Source: Fibrobacter sp.
GTDB taxonomy: Bacteria > Fibrobacterota > Chitinivibrionia > Chitinivibrionales > Chitinispirillaceae
Assembly: GCA_012515615.1 (NCBI GenBank)
Contig: JAAYYB010000356.1
Coordinates: forward strand, 1-52,431
DNA: 52,431 nt
Reading direction: 5' to 3'
The number at the start of each line of letters is the position of its first letter. Positions within the stretch are counted from its first letter, which is position 1. Shown one piece after another: positions 25,988 to 33,265 of this stretch. Made by a program: the position numbers and the translations under genes. Under the pieces are notes generated by a model. The model made no database searches. It was given only the letters and a program-made list of their open reading frames with translations, and had not been told where the DNA came from.

Positions 25988-27532
25988 TCAGCGTTTCTTT
26001 CTTTGTTTGGGATTCACCGGCTCCGAAAGCCACTGACGGATGATAGCCGCGATATTTACCGGTTCCTCACGTGTCAACATCTCCACCCGCTCCAGTATTT
26101 CAGAACTGCGCTGTATATCAACCGGAGATTCCTGTTCAACAGGCTCCTCTATGCCAAATTTCTCAAGTGCGGGAACCGGCGGATTCATGGCATCTGCAAT
26201 TGTCCTGGCCAGATAACGGAGAAAGATAAGAAACAGTATGGCGATAATGAACACCAGACTGTACTTGGCTATTGTCATGTAAAATTCCCATTTCTCCCTG
26301 GAGCGCATCTCCTGCTGCTCTTGTCTGAGGAATTCATTATCAAACTGAACATTTGAAACAGTGATCTGATCCCCACGGGTCAGATCATATCCCAGTGCAT
26401 TCTTTACCAGATCCTCAATGTTCTGAAGCTCTTCGGCACTCCTTGCCACAAAAACACTCTTCTGGTCCTTATCAGTCTCATACCTGCCGTCAACTGCCAC
26501 GGAAATCGTAAGGCGCTTTATATTCCCGACTTCCTGAACCAGGTGCTGTACACTCTTATCGATCTCATAATTAGTGAGCGACCTTTCTTTCTGATTGTCT
26601 CCATCAGGAGCATTTTTCTTGGACTCCTCAATGCGCTCCTCCGATCTTACCACCCTGCTTTCAGGATCATACTTCTCCATGCTCTTCTCAACTCTGTCAA
26701 AGTCAAGATCGCAGGCTATCTTTACATAAGCTTTTGAAGGGCCAAGAATGTTGGTCAGAATCTGATTAGCCTTGTTCTCCATATAGCGCTCAACATTCTG
26801 CTGAAGCTCCATATTCCTGGAACCGGTCAAGGCCTCCTCATCATCACCAAATGGATTGGAAAGAAGCTTGCCTCCGTAATCGATCACCGAAATATTCTGC
26901 GGTTTCAGTCCATCAACACTTGAAGAAATAAGGTGGGTTATTCCTCTTATCTGATCTTTATTGAGCTCTCTGCCTGCGGCACATTTAACAACAACAGAGG
27001 CCTTGGCATCTTTTTGCTTGTCAAGAAATATTGTGGGTTCCGGAATGACAATGTGTACCCGTGCGCTCTTTACTTCCTCTAACCCCTCGATTGTCCTCTG
27101 GATCTCCCCCTCCAGCGCCCTCCTGGCATTGAGTTTCTGGACATAATCGGTCATGCCGAAATTTGCTTTATCAAACAGCTCATAGCCAAGCCCGTGTTTC
27201 CTGGGAAGACCCTCACGAGCCAGAGCCATTCTGATTTCATAAAGCTGCTTGATATCTACTGTAATTGTGCGGCCGTTATTCTCGAGTTTGTACTTGTAGC
27301 CGCCCTTCTGGAGATTCTCAGTTATGGAAGCCGCTTCTTCCAGCTCCAGATCGGAATAGAGAACCTTGAAACCAGACTCCTGGCGCGAACCGGTTGATGA
27401 CCAGATCAAAAGACCGGCCATGCCAAGTATCATGAAAGCTATAAGCGAGGTGGTGACAATCTTTTGCTGTAAAGACAGCCTGCGCCAGATAGCAGTAAGC
27501 TGCACTATCAACTGCTTGAAAAACTCAGGCAT
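25988..27532 (-). CDS. fliF: Flagellar MS-ring protein FliF
   Basis: 514 residues. An N-terminal transmembrane helix (about 28-50), YscJ-type ring domains with LEEAASITENLQKGGYKYKLENNGRTI and KSARVHIVIPEPTIF, a periplasmic loop, a second transmembrane helix (about 430-455), and a short cytoplasmic tail ending in the FliG-binding region (AAIIRQWLSEP). Gene order fliE-fliF-fliG is canonical. Length is slightly below the usual 540-570. Confidence 0.96.
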   Translation of the reverse strand: MPEFFKQLIVQLTAIWRRLSLQQKIVTTSLIAFMILGMAGLLIWSSTGSRQESGFKVLYSDLELEEAASITENLQKGGYKYKLENNGRTITVDIKQLYEIRMALAREGLPRKHGLGYELFDKANFGMTDYVQKLNARRALEGEIQRTIEGLEEVKSARVHIVIPEPTIFLDKQKDAKASVVVKCAAGRELNKDQIRGITHLISSSVDGLKPQNISVIDYGGKLLSNPFGDDEEALTGSRNMELQQNVERYMENKANQILTNILGPSKAYVKIACDLDFDRVEKSMEKYDPESRVVRSEERIEESKKNAPDGDNQKERSLTNYEIDKSVQHLVQEVGNIKRLTISVAVDGRYETDKDQKSVFVARSAEELQNIEDLVKNALGYDLTRGDQITVSNVQFDNEFLRQEQQEMRSREKWEFYMTIAKYSLVFIIAILFLIFLRYLARTIADAMNPPVPALEKFGIEEPVEQESPVDIQRSSEILERVEMLTREEPVNIAAIIRQWLSEPVNPKQRKKR

Positions 27533-27585
27533 TTTCTCCCCTTGTAATCTTTTTCAGGGCGGCTTCCCGTTCGCCCCTCTTCACG

Positions 27586-27888
27586 TTACAGTCTTATCCT
27601 CATTATCTCCTGGTAAGCATCCATAACCTTGTTCCTGATCTCCATCATCATATTGAATGCCACATTTGCTTCCTCTACACTGCTCATCACCTGATGAACA
27701 TCAGTAATCTCACCCGCAGCCATCTTCTGTATCGACTGATCCGCCTTCTGCTGCATCGCATTGACATCGCTCAGAAAGTTCTGAAACGTGTCCTTAAATG
27801 ACGGACCACCCTTCTGCTGCTTTACTCCCAGAGATTTTTCAATTGAACCACCCGACTGAATCGGGCCGATAGAGTTAATCTGGTTCAT
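27586..27888 (-). CDS. fliE: Flagellar hook-basal body protein FliE
   Basis: 100 residues with the FliE C-terminal helices DVHQVMSSVEEANVAFNMMM and EIRNKVMDAYQEIMRIRL, plus the central segment FKDTFQNFLSDVNAMQQKAD. FliE joins the MS ring to the rod. CAGGAG precedes the ATG. Length is standard for the family. Confidence 0.94.
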   Translation of the reverse strand: MNQINSIGPIQSGGSIEKSLGVKQQKGGPSFKDTFQNFLSDVNAMQQKADQSIQKMAAGEITDVHQVMSSVEEANVAFNMMMEIRNKVMDAYQEIMRIRL

Positions 27889-27927
27889 CTCTGCACTCCT
27901 GTATTATAAAGTTAAAGTGTACATCTA

Positions 27928-28167
27928 TTACGCATAGGCGTCAAATAGTCCGCCTAAAATTCTGCTGTTTACTTTTGGCTCACCGGCGGAAAAAGCAACT
28001 CCCCTGGAGGATGCAACCGGCGAAGTTTGAGACTTCTCCTCTTTTACGCCCGAAACAAACCCTGCTTTTTGTGCAAATCCGCTGTTGCGCAGACGGGCTT
28101 CCTGTGTCACTTTCATAAACTGCGACCACGAATCCCTGCTGCCGCCAACTCCCTGAGTGTTAATCAT
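27928..28167 (-). CDS. Unknown 79-residue protein in the flagellar rod cluster
   Basis: Unrecognised. It is inserted between flgC (18-base gap) and fliE (39-base gap), with a purine-rich ribosome site (GTGAGGGA) before the ATG. The sequence is Ser/Gly-rich and probably unstructured except for a conserved-looking C-terminus RILGGLFDAYA. No membrane segment or known motif. Position suggests a minor rod, export or length-control component, but that is context only. Confidence 0.65.
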   Translation of the reverse strand: MINTQGVGGSRDSWSQFMKVTQEARLRNSGFAQKAGFVSGVKEEKSQTSPVASSRGVAFSAGEPKVNSRILGGLFDAYA

Positions 28168-28185
28168 TCCCTCACCCCTTTATTA

Positions 28186-28692
28186 CTATAACTGCAATGC
28201 CTGACTGTACATGCCCTTCAGAGCATTGAATGCCGTCACATTTGCCTCATAGGCCCTGGTTGCGGCTATCATGTCGGTCATTTCCTCAACAACATTGATA
28301 TTGGGCATCGCAACATACCCGTTTTCATCCGCGTCGGGATGTGCCGGATCGTAAACCATCCTTGGCGGACGAGAATCTTCTCTGATCTCAGCCACATTCA
28401 CTCCGTTACCGAAAAAACGCTCGTCTTTGGTAAATCTGCCGGAAGGAACAGGCAGATGATCAATGTTTGTCACCGTACCACTGAGTGATGGCTCCCTGTT
28501 CAAAAGACGCACATCACTTCTGTCGCTGTCTGCAGTAAAAACCACAAACTGACGACGATAGGGACCACCCTTGTCTGTTCTGGTAGTTTCCATATTGGCC
28601 AGATTGGAGGATATTGCATTCTGCCTTATCCTCTGTGCACGCATCCCTGATGCGCTGATCTCAAAACCCGAAAAAATTCCAGCTAACGGCAT
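28186..28692 (-). CDS. flgC: Flagellar rod protein FlgC
   Basis: 168 residues. The N-terminal rod signature FEISASGMRAQRIRQNAISSNLANMETT and C-terminal NVVEEMTDMIAATRAYEANVTAFNALKGM are diagnostic of FlgC. An internal NPDADENGYVAM-like segment follows family structure. AGAGGTGAACC precedes the ATG. It forms the proximal rod with FlgB and FliE. Confidence 0.95.
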   Translation of the reverse strand: MPLAGIFSGFEISASGMRAQRIRQNAISSNLANMETTRTDKGGPYRRQFVVFTADSDRSDVRLLNREPSLSGTVTNIDHLPVPSGRFTKDERFFGNGVNVAEIREDSRPPRMVYDPAHPDADENGYVAMPNINVVEEMTDMIAATRAYEANVTAFNALKGMYSQALQL

Positions 28693-28710
28693 GGTTCACC
28701 TCTGGTCTGT

Positions 28711-29136
28711 TTACTGTTGTAACGGTTTAGCCTGTATCGCGGCATTCAACTTTTTGAAAACTCCCTGCCCGAATCGCACCGCATAGTTGTACATTATCTG
28801 CGTCTCTGCCAACTTTGACATCTCCATGTCGATATCCACATTGTTCACCCCGCTGGGAAGAGCCGGATCGTAGGGATGGTAAGCTTCGGCATTAACAGAT
28901 GACAAATCTTTTCTTCCCATGTCCATGTGCTTCTCATCGGTGCGGGAACCCTGAAGCCTGGTTCTGTCCAGCGCACTTCGCAGCTCCTCCTCAAAGGCCA
29001 CCTCTACACGACGAAAACCCGGAGTGTTTACATTAGCTATGTTGTTGGCAATGACCCTCCCCCGCAACATGGCAGCATCCATGGTTTTCTGCATGAGAGG
29101 AAGATTGGTCGCTCTGGATAACATCTCACCTAACAT
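28711..29136 (-). CDS. flgB: Flagellar rod protein FlgB
   Basis: 141 residues from the ATG at 29136. This start is preferred because AAAGGGA lies 6 bases upstream and the sequence begins at the family's LGEMLSRATNL; an upstream extension in frame runs through the promoter. The signature RGRVIANNIANVNTPGFRR is the conserved rod-protein N-terminal motif, with MSKLAETQIMYNYAVRF near the end. It opens the operon flgB-flgC-orf-fliEFGHIJ. Confidence 0.95.
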   Translation of the reverse strand: MLGEMLSRATNLPLMQKTMDAAMLRGRVIANNIANVNTPGFRRVEVAFEEELRSALDRTRLQGSRTDEKHMDMGRKDLSSVNAEAYHPYDPALPSGVNNVDIDMEMSKLAETQIMYNYAVRFGQGVFKKLNAAIQAKPLQQ

Positions 29137-29182
29137 TTTAGTCCCTTTTAAAGTGAGAACTTGTTTTTGCCTAAGAATCAAA

Positions 29183-29198
29183 GCAAGCCTTATGCCAA
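29183..29198 (-). promoter_or_regulatory. Sigma-54 promoter of the flgB operon
   Basis: On the - strand TTGGCATAAGGCTTGC has TTGGCA, five bases and the -12 TTGC in correct spacing (GG at 29196-29195, GC at 29184-29183). Predicted start about 29171, 35 bases before the flgB ATG. This fits the widespread sigma-54 control of early flagellar operons. Confidence 0.75.
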
Positions 29199-29494
29199 TA
29201 CAAGGAAGCCAGCAAAAACTATCGCAAGAGCTATCCAATCAATGCAACACATTGATTTTGAATGAGTTACAATCTGCCATCCCGTATATTGACACATTTT
29301 CTTTGAGATCATCTAAAGTTACAGGCAAAACATGCCGATATGGAGGGGAATTTTTTTCCTGCCCGTTGGGTAAAATTTTCCCTGCAGCGCAAAATAACCT
29401 GCAACGGTACAGAATCTCAGCATCGGGGTCGGAATCGGTATCGAACTAGAAAACAAGCTTTACGTATGAAGTAACTTGTACCGGGCAGATAAAA
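29199..29494. other. Intergenic region upstream of the flgB promoter
   Basis: No gene is supported. It contains two candidate regulatory repeats: near-palindrome GGGTAAAATTTTCCC (29368-29382, one unpaired T) and CCGTTG (29363-29368)/CAACGG (29402-29407). They lie about 170-210 bases upstream of the -24 box, where an enhancer-binding protein for sigma-54 would be expected. A weak 5-bp hairpin at 29481-29505 lies near the end of the preceding gene. Confidence 0.4.
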
Positions 29495-29851
29495 TCACAT
29501 CCCGGTCCCCTCAACCATCCTGTGGTCCCCTGGAAGGCTGTCTTCAGAATCATATACGGGTATCAGGGCATCTATTCCCGTCTGGCAGAGAAGGTCAAGC
29601 ATCTCGGGTTTGGGCTCAATAAGACACAGGTCTCCATTTCTATCCCTGACAAGCTTGATACAGCTTACTAATACTGCAATTGCACCGCTGTAAAGGTAGG
29701 ATGCATCGCTGAAATTCACAGCTATAAATTTTTCACCCTGGGAAAGATATCCTTCTATGAGCTGCTTAAGCTCTGTTATCTCAGAAATAATGAGCTTATC
29801 ACTGATTTTTAATACCCTGTAAATTCCACTGGGATAGACTTCTATGCGCAT
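29495..29851 (-). CDS. STAS-domain protein (anti-anti-sigma-like)
   Basis: 118 residues covering one STAS domain (about 3-100), with strands VYPSGIYRVLKI and KFIAVNFSDASYLYSGAIAVLVSCIKLVRDRNGDL. The usual phosphorylatable Ser in the D-S-S-G loop is represented by the YLYSGAI segment, so regulation may differ from SpoIIAA. It follows amgK by 84 bases on the same strand, so cotranscription is possible. Partner kinase or phosphatase is not evident. Confidence 0.78.
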   Translation of the reverse strand: MRIEVYPSGIYRVLKISDKLIISEITELKQLIEGYLSQGEKFIAVNFSDASYLYSGAIAVLVSCIKLVRDRNGDLCLIEPKPEMLDLLCQTGIDALIPVYDSEDSLPGDHRMVEGTGM

Positions 29852-29935
29852 GAAATTTCTGCCTTCTGCGGGATATCTGCAGATACGAGTTGTTCAACAG
29901 GCTTCACTGCGTATCTGAATTATACCCCCAAAGCC

Positions 29936-30925
29936 CTACCTGTGCAAGGACTCTGAACAGGTTTCTGCGAGCCTTCTGAGACGGGGAAACTCCGGAAGAG
30001 TGCCCAGAACCCCGCACAGCCGCTCCAGGGCAACAGGGATAAATTCCCGGTACCACTCCTTGCCCCTGTGAAGAGAAAGGTTACCGTAGGCCCCCAGGGC
30101 CTGCATGAGACGCTGTGCGGCGCAGATGTAAAAGGCACGTTTATCATCTGTATCTCCGGTCAAACCGGAATAATATGAGTAAAGCTCATCTGCGAGTTCA
30201 TCAAGAAAACTGACATAGGGATCAAAAAGCAGTGATGCCGTGTCATATTGGGGCGGCCCGAGCCTTGCACCCTGATAATCAACAAACCGGATCCGGCTCT
30301 CGAAAATCATCACATTTTCCGATTGAAAATCGCGGTGAATGCAACAGCCGGGAAGCCTTGATGCCTCCTCTGCAAGTGCGCGCCGCTCCCTCTCCCAGGC
30401 ATCGTCCAGAAACCTTTCACAGGCACAGAAATCGGTCACACAGAACCTGGCAAAATAACTGCTCTCCCAGAGAAACGTCTCCAGATCCATTTTTCTGGAC
30501 TTGATTGCAGGGCTCCCGGAAACATCCATCTTCTGCCACTTGTAGAGTGACCGAAGAACTTCACGGTATGCCGAGGCAACCTCCTGCCTGCGGCTGGAGT
30601 TCTCATGGCTGAACCTCTTTAGCGTCATGTTCCCCAGATCCTCTTCCAGAATCAGCCCGTGCATCTCATCACTGTTATAAATTGCCGGAAGAAAATCTAT
30701 CTGCCCCGAAAGATCGCCTTGAATCTCTATAAACCTGCTCCAGTCCTCATCCCGACTGTCCCACACAACCAGTATGCGCGAAAGCCCCTCACCGGCTACC
30801 CGAACGAAATATCGCTGCGATCCCGCTCTGCCGGCCAGTTCAACTTTATACATCTCAGGAGAAAACCCACTCAGGGCACTCCTGAGAAAGTCAATCTGGG
30901 ATGGAGTCAGCTCAATCTTTTCCAT
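29936..30925 (-). CDS. amgK: Amino-sugar kinase AmgK-like (APH fold)
   Basis: 329 residues of the aminoglycoside-phosphotransferase/choline kinase fold. The catalytic loop is CIHRDFQSENVM and the metal-binding Asp is in VDYQGARLGPPQYDTASLLFDPYV, the same pattern as AmgK, which phosphorylates MurNAc/GlcNAc at C1. It overlaps murU by 14 bases and follows namZ-murU, which fixes the substrate inference to MurNAc. It could act on other anomeric sugars, but the gene order makes salvage of peptidoglycan the simplest reading. Confidence 0.8.
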   Translation of the reverse strand: MEKIELTPSQIDFLRSALSGFSPEMYKVELAGRAGSQRYFVRVAGEGLSRILVVWDSRDEDWSRFIEIQGDLSGQIDFLPAIYNSDEMHGLILEEDLGNMTLKRFSHENSSRRQEVASAYREVLRSLYKWQKMDVSGSPAIKSRKMDLETFLWESSYFARFCVTDFCACERFLDDAWERERRALAEEASRLPGCCIHRDFQSENVMIFESRIRFVDYQGARLGPPQYDTASLLFDPYVSFLDELADELYSYYSGLTGDTDDKRAFYICAAQRLMQALGAYGNLSLHRGKEWYREFIPVALERLCGVLGTLPEFPRLRRLAETCSESLHR

Positions 30926-31853
30926 GTATCTTTATATCTCCCCATGGTGTCAGGATCGAATCGGTGATATTTACTCCTCCGGAGATCTCCACACCTTCTA
31001 AAACTACACTCCTGCTGATCCTGCATCCCTCACCAACATTAACAGTCTCTACCCAGGCGTAGGGCCCGGGAAAAAACCGCTCGTAAAGCATCTCAGGAAC
31101 GCAGTATTTCTGAGCGTAATTAATCTTAAGCTTCTCCCCCGCTTCAATTCCGCTCTGGGCATCAAGAACCGAAAAATGTACCGCTGCCAAAGCCTCCGGA
31201 GTGCCTATGTCTTTCCACCACCCGCTCTGCTGTACAAACAAGCGTACTTCATTACCTGCAGCCACAGCCCTCTTCCACACCGGCACAATCGAGAAATCAA
31301 AAGGTGTCAGCAGATCCAGGAACTCTTTTCTGTAAATGGCTGCACCTATGAACAGAGCATCTGCAGTCAACCTGCCCCGCTCCGTTTCTCCTGGCGTTCC
31401 TTCATAAATCCCGGTAGTTCTGTTGTACAGGATGGTGCCGCGGCCGCTTTCTGCCGGGAAGGCAATCAAACCACACAGCGCAGAAGAACTCGAAAAATCC
31501 CTTATTACTTTTTTAAGGTCAAAACTGCAGAGGATATCAACATTCAACACAAAAAAGAGGTCATCGCCGCCCAGAAACTCTTTTGCATTGAAAAGTGCCC
31601 CCCCGGTCCCCCTTATAGCCCCGTTTTCTTGAAAGAGCTCAAAGCTGTTATTCTGCCCGGCACGGAACCTCTGAAGCATCTCCGGAAGATAATGAGAGTT
31701 TACCGCGATCTCTTCTATGCCCTGATTGCGCATAAAGGAAAGCGATCGTTCCAGAAGAGGCTTGCCGCAAACCGTAACCAGCGCCTTCGGTATATGTTCT
31801 GTCAAGGGCCGCAGACGGGTGCCGAAACCCGCTGCCAGCACAAATCCCCTCAT
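30912..31853 (-). CDS. murU: Sugar-1-phosphate nucleotidyltransferase, MurU-like
   Basis: 313 residues. Nucleotidyltransferase signature LAAGFGTRLRPLT at the start, KALVTV, then NVDILCSFDL with the metal Asp and GTGGALFNA. C-terminal strands after about 240 carry a left-handed-beta-helix-like hint (VNVGEGCRISRSVVLEGV). MurU converts MurNAc-1-phosphate to UDP-MurNAc. It overlaps namZ (ATGA, 4 bases) and amgK (14 bases). By itself a glucose- or mannose-1-phosphate transferase is possible; neighbours favour MurU. Confidence 0.78.
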   Translation of the reverse strand: MRGFVLAAGFGTRLRPLTEHIPKALVTVCGKPLLERSLSFMRNQGIEEIAVNSHYLPEMLQRFRAGQNNSFELFQENGAIRGTGGALFNAKEFLGGDDLFFVLNVDILCSFDLKKVIRDFSSSSALCGLIAFPAESGRGTILYNRTTGIYEGTPGETERGRLTADALFIGAAIYRKEFLDLLTPFDFSIVPVWKRAVAAGNEVRLFVQQSGWWKDIGTPEALAAVHFSVLDAQSGIEAGEKLKINYAQKYCVPEMLYERFFPGPYAWVETVNVGEGCRISRSVVLEGVEISGGVNITDSILTPWGDIKIHGKD

Positions 31854-33031
31854 TCCCGCTCCTCCGGGTATCTGGCCAGGCTTTCGAAAACTTCTTTGAA
31901 GTTTTTATGCCCCCCGACCCAGCTCTCCCTTATCTCAGACAAGGGGGTACCCGCCTCGATTGCCCTGCGCAAATCGCAGCTGCCTGCCAGAATGTCAAAA
32001 GGCATCTTTTCAGCTTCATACTCGTAAGGCGGGTCCTTGAATTTAAAGTGAGATCCGGCACTCTTCTTTACAGCCAGAAGAATTGCAACGGTCACCAGTA
32101 CAGGAGAAAACCTCCTGAGATCAGTCACATGCACCTGCATCCCCCCGCAGTACTCACCTTTCCACTTCTGAAATGTGGGTATGAATCCATGCTCACGGAA
32201 ATAACAGCCCTCAAGCTTCTCACCGGCAAGAATCTCCCTGACCGCTCCGGCATCAAAATAGGGAGCCCCGATCAGTTCAAATGGACGCGTCGTACCACGC
32301 CCCTCAGACATGTTGGTGGCCTCTAAAAGAACCATCCCGGGATAAACCGCCGCCGTATCCGGCGTAGGCATATTGGGAGAAGGAAGCACCCAGGGAAGGC
32401 CGGTCTGGGGCCAGAAAGAGTTTCTCCACCAGTTCTCCATCCACACCACATTCAGTTCCAGAGAGGGAAAGAACTCCCTCTGCAGAAGCACCGCCATCTC
32501 TCCCATAGTCAAACGATGACAGAGGGGAATAGTGGCTCCTCCTACAAATGAAAAATATTCAGCAGAAAGCACAGGACCGTCTGTGCCGATACAACCGACA
32601 GGATTGGGACGATCAAGAACCCATACGGAAATCCCATTCTCCTGGCAGGCCTCCATGCAGAGTTTCAGAGTCCAGATGTAGGTGTAAGGACGGGCACCGA
32701 CATCCTGAATGTCAAATACCAAAGCGTCAAGGCCCGCCAGCATGCGTGGTGTCGGCTTCCGCACCATCCCATAAAGGCTGTAAACAGGGATACCGAGTAC
32801 CGGATCGACCCCTCCCTCCCACTCTATCATGTTGTCCTGGGTCTGCCCGAAAAGCCCATGCTGCGGTCCAAAAACAGCCGCAAGCCTGAGGTCAGGATGA
32901 GATTTCAGAGCATAGATTGCATGGGTGTAATCAGACATCACAGAAGCGGCATGACATACCAGCCCGATCCTTTTACCCCTGAGAGGAAACGGAATCTGTC
33001 TGGTAAACACATCCAGCCCGAACTTAACCAT
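31850..33031 (-). CDS. namZ: Exo-beta-N-acetylmuramidase NamZ-like (DUF1343)
   Basis: 393 residues from the ATG at 33031, supported by GGAGG 8 bases upstream; an earlier TTG start is less likely. It carries DUF1343 hallmarks: FGPQHGLFG, QDVGARPYTYIWTL, DRPNPVG, GATIPLCHRLTMGEMA, PSPNMPTPDTAAVYPGMVLLEATNMSEGRGT. NamZ of this family releases MurNAc from the non-reducing end of peptidoglycan fragments. No obvious signal peptide is seen, so it may act on imported muropeptides or lack a readable signal. Its first position before murU and amgK fits a salvage operon. Confidence 0.85.
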   Translation of the reverse strand: MVKFGLDVFTRQIPFPLRGKRIGLVCHAASVMSDYTHAIYALKSHPDLRLAAVFGPQHGLFGQTQDNMIEWEGGVDPVLGIPVYSLYGMVRKPTPRMLAGLDALVFDIQDVGARPYTYIWTLKLCMEACQENGISVWVLDRPNPVGCIGTDGPVLSAEYFSFVGGATIPLCHRLTMGEMAVLLQREFFPSLELNVVWMENWWRNSFWPQTGLPWVLPSPNMPTPDTAAVYPGMVLLEATNMSEGRGTTRPFELIGAPYFDAGAVREILAGEKLEGCYFREHGFIPTFQKWKGEYCGGMQVHVTDLRRFSPVLVTVAILLAVKKSAGSHFKFKDPPYEYEAEKMPFDILAGSCDLRRAIEAGTPLSEIRESWVGGHKNFKEVFESLARYPEERE

Positions 33032-33265
33032 TCTCCTGCCCTCCGAAAAATTTAAAAATAACTCCCGCAAGCCTTACCGGTAGAGTACCTCACCAGTAAT
33101 TCATTTTTTCTCTGCCTCCTCACCTCCGGAGCCTGTTCTCTCTCCCTCTGGCCCCTCTCTTGCTCTCAATACCGTCATAACCCGGATTCCCCCCGATAAA
33201 TTATTTATCGCTCTTTCCGTATTCCTTATACACCAATTCACCAAACAAATGATATAATTTAAAGC
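33032..33265. promoter_or_regulatory. Divergent namZ/uvrB intergenic region with palindrome
   Basis: A perfect palindrome CGATAAA-TTA-TTTATCG (33194-33210) lies 56 bases upstream of uvrB. TATAAT at 33253-33258 is a perfect -10 box 7 bases before the uvrB ATG, with no good -35 and no Shine-Dalgarno, so transcription could be leaderless or the match accidental. No SOS (LexA) box was recognised. Confidence 0.4.

Noticed and set aside
29405..29460. Degenerate ATCGG-type repeat (CGGGGTCGGAATCGGTATCG) as a simple repeat or coding remnant
   Set aside because: Too short and imperfect; no repeat unit recurs elsewhere in the window.
33047..33062. GCAAGCCTTACCGG near namZ as a sigma-54 promoter on the - strand
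   Set aside because: It resembles the flgB promoter but the GG to GC spacing is two bases too short.
33071..33265. LexA/SOS operator in front of uvrB
   Set aside because: Neither CTGT-N8-ACAG nor GAAC-N4-GTTC types are present.
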